From: Diospyros lotus
Lineage: Eukaryota > Streptophyta > Magnoliopsida > Ericales > Ebenaceae
Reading direction: 5' to 3'
Assembly (NCBI RefSeq): GCF_014633365.1
Contig: NC_068352.1
Span: forward strand, 2,224,393 to 2,288,392
DNA length: 64,000 nt
Shown here piece after piece: positions 63,055-64,000 of the stretch. The notes under the pieces are model-generated. The model was not told the origin of the DNA. It searched no databases and was given only the letters and a program-made list of their open reading frames with translations. The position numbers and the translations under genes are program-made. The stretch's first letter is position 1, and the number at the start of each line of letters is the position of its first letter.

Positions 63055-63548
63055 TAGGGGTGTTCAAAAAAACCGGTGCACCGCGGAAACCGGCCAAACC
63101 AAACCGAACCGAACCAAACCGATCCGATCAGTTTTTTTTTTGGCGGTCAAAAACGGTTTGGATTCTGTCCAAACCACATGGTTTGCGGTTTGGACAGTTT
63201 GCAATTTGGTTTTAAACCGAACCACCCAAGAAAATAATAAAAAAAATTATAAAAAAATTATTATTATAAAAATCTAATAATTGGCGGCCCATCCTATTTA
63301 TTTTTTACACTATTTTGTCTTTATTTTTTGCTCCTATTTATTTACATTTAATTGTCTTTATTTACCAATATTTGTGTCTTTATTTACCATTTTTAAATAT
63401 CTTTTTTAGTGATTTTAAATAGCATTTCAAACCGCGGTTTGGCCGAACCCAAACTAGACCGCAGTCTTGTTTGGTTGAAAAACCGCACTAGCGATTTGGC
63501 GTGTTGAAAATGATTCAGACCGGCCAAACCGCACCGCGAACACCCCTA
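63055..63548. mobile_element. hAT miniature inverted-repeat element with perfect 8-bp duplication
   Basis: GTGCCAAC flanks it on both sides (63047-63054 and 63549-63556). Identical inverted ends TAGGGGTGTTC and GAACACCCCTA bound a 494-bp noncoding body containing many AAACCGAACC and CGGTTTGG motifs near both ends and AT-rich sequence in the middle. It is inserted in the RNase H to integrase linker of the Gypsy; the interrupted frame resumes in phase after the element. The identical ends and duplication suggest a recent insertion. Confidence 0.95.
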
Positions 63549-63556
63549 GTGCCAAC

Positions 63557-64000
63557 AGGTAATCGAGAGTTATGAAGGGGATACAACAGTGAAGGAGTTG
63601 CTGGAAAAGTTGGCCATAGGATCAGAAGGAGTTGAAGGATATACGCTGGTGGATGGAATGTTAAGGCATCAGGGCAGGATTGTCATTGGAAACAAAGAAG
63701 ATCTCAAGAAGAAAATCCTGCAGTCATTACATGAATCTCCTTTGGGAGGGCACTCGGGCATCCAAAATACTTACCTCCGGGTGAAACAACTCTTCCATTA
63801 GCCCGGGCTGAGAGCTGAGGTAAGAAGGTTTGTGTTGGGTTGTGACATTTGTAGGAGGTGTAAGGCTGAGAATGTGGCCTATCTGGGGCTACTACAACTG
63901 CTCTCAGTGCCCGAGCAAGCTTGGTCTAGCATCTCTATGGATTTCGTTGAGGGCCTGCCCAGATCTGAGGGGAAAGATAGTATTATGGTGGTGGTTGATC
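63557..64000 (+). pseudogene. Gypsy integrase N-terminal part, cut by window end
   Basis: 63589-63801 reads YTLVDGMLRHQGRIVIG and [20 protein letters not shown], the His part of the integrase zinc finger, then a TAG where Trp is usual. The frame continues [19 protein letters not shown] (the Cys part) and SMDFVEGLPRSEGKDS, the start of the core with its first Asp, up to the window edge. Confidence 0.88.

Larger units (their letters stand above)
59363..64000 (+). mobile_element. Plus-strand Ty3/Gypsy element, continues beyond window
   Basis: 5' LTR 59363-59787, TGGTATCAGAGCC primer-binding site at 59791, gag, protease, RT, RNase H and the start of integrase, then the window ends. Protein similarity with the minus-strand Gypsy at 38467-52299 is high throughout (the same [20 protein letters not shown] and [13 protein letters not shown] motifs). 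It is mostly open, with a few stops and one gag frameshift, so it is younger than the minus-strand copy. A hAT miniature element lies at 63055-63548. It probably sits in the first MSH5 intron, antisense to the gene. Confidence 0.92.

Noticed and set aside
1..64000. CRISPR array, bacterial operons, organellar insert, rRNA genes
   Set aside because: No regularly spaced repeats, no Shine-Dalgarno-led gene strings, and no plastid, mitochondrial or rDNA sequence that I recognise.

Overview
This is nuclear DNA from a flowering plant, judged from GT-AG spliced genes with plant-type products and a dense mix of plant Ty3/Gypsy, Ty1/Copia, RTE and L1 LINE, TRIM, hAT, Mutator-like and Harbinger-like elements. 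I cannot name the species. I see no bacterial operons, CRISPR arrays, rRNA genes or convincing tRNA genes. Most of the open reading frames are transposon remnants or low-complexity sequence.

Two host genes are present, arranged tail to tail. On the plus strand (6562-12886) is a complete five-exon GDSL-type esterase/lipase of 364 residues. On the minus strand (13299-58535, continuing past the right edge) is MSH5, the meiosis-specific MutS homologue that acts with MSH4 in crossover formation. I resolved 32 of its exons. They join in frame with GT-AG boundaries and give about 784 residues, reaching from shortly after the N terminus to the stop codon. Only a short first coding exon (about 20-25 residues expected) lies outside the window.

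Layout: 1-3.75 kb is a partial duplication carrying a hAT miniature element and a Harbinger-like element. 3.75-6.47 kb is AT-rich and featureless. 6.47-12.9 kb is the GDSL gene. 13.3-32 kb holds 28 MSH5 exons, and almost every long intron there contains an identifiable element: solo LTRs with 5-bp target duplications, TRIMs, LINE fragments. 32-52.9 kb is a single 20.9-kb intron containing a nested stack of retrotransposons. 52.9-58 kb is a 5-kb intron with a decayed Gypsy element. 58-58.5 kb holds three more exons. 59.36 kb to the end is a fairly young plus-strand Gypsy element, interrupted by a hAT miniature element with a perfect 8-bp target duplication.

The nesting order in the 20.9-kb intron can be read from interrupted reading frames and target duplications: an old minus-strand Copia (with a 1.9-kb solo LTR and a Mutator-like miniature element inside it); another LTR element abutting it; a minus-strand Gypsy (with a 763-bp solo LTR inside its integrase); a plus-strand Copia inside the Gypsy; and an RTE LINE inside that Copia. 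I found no new enzymatic or defence system. The notable point is that a highly fragmented meiotic gene keeps an intact reading frame while its introns are heavily colonised.
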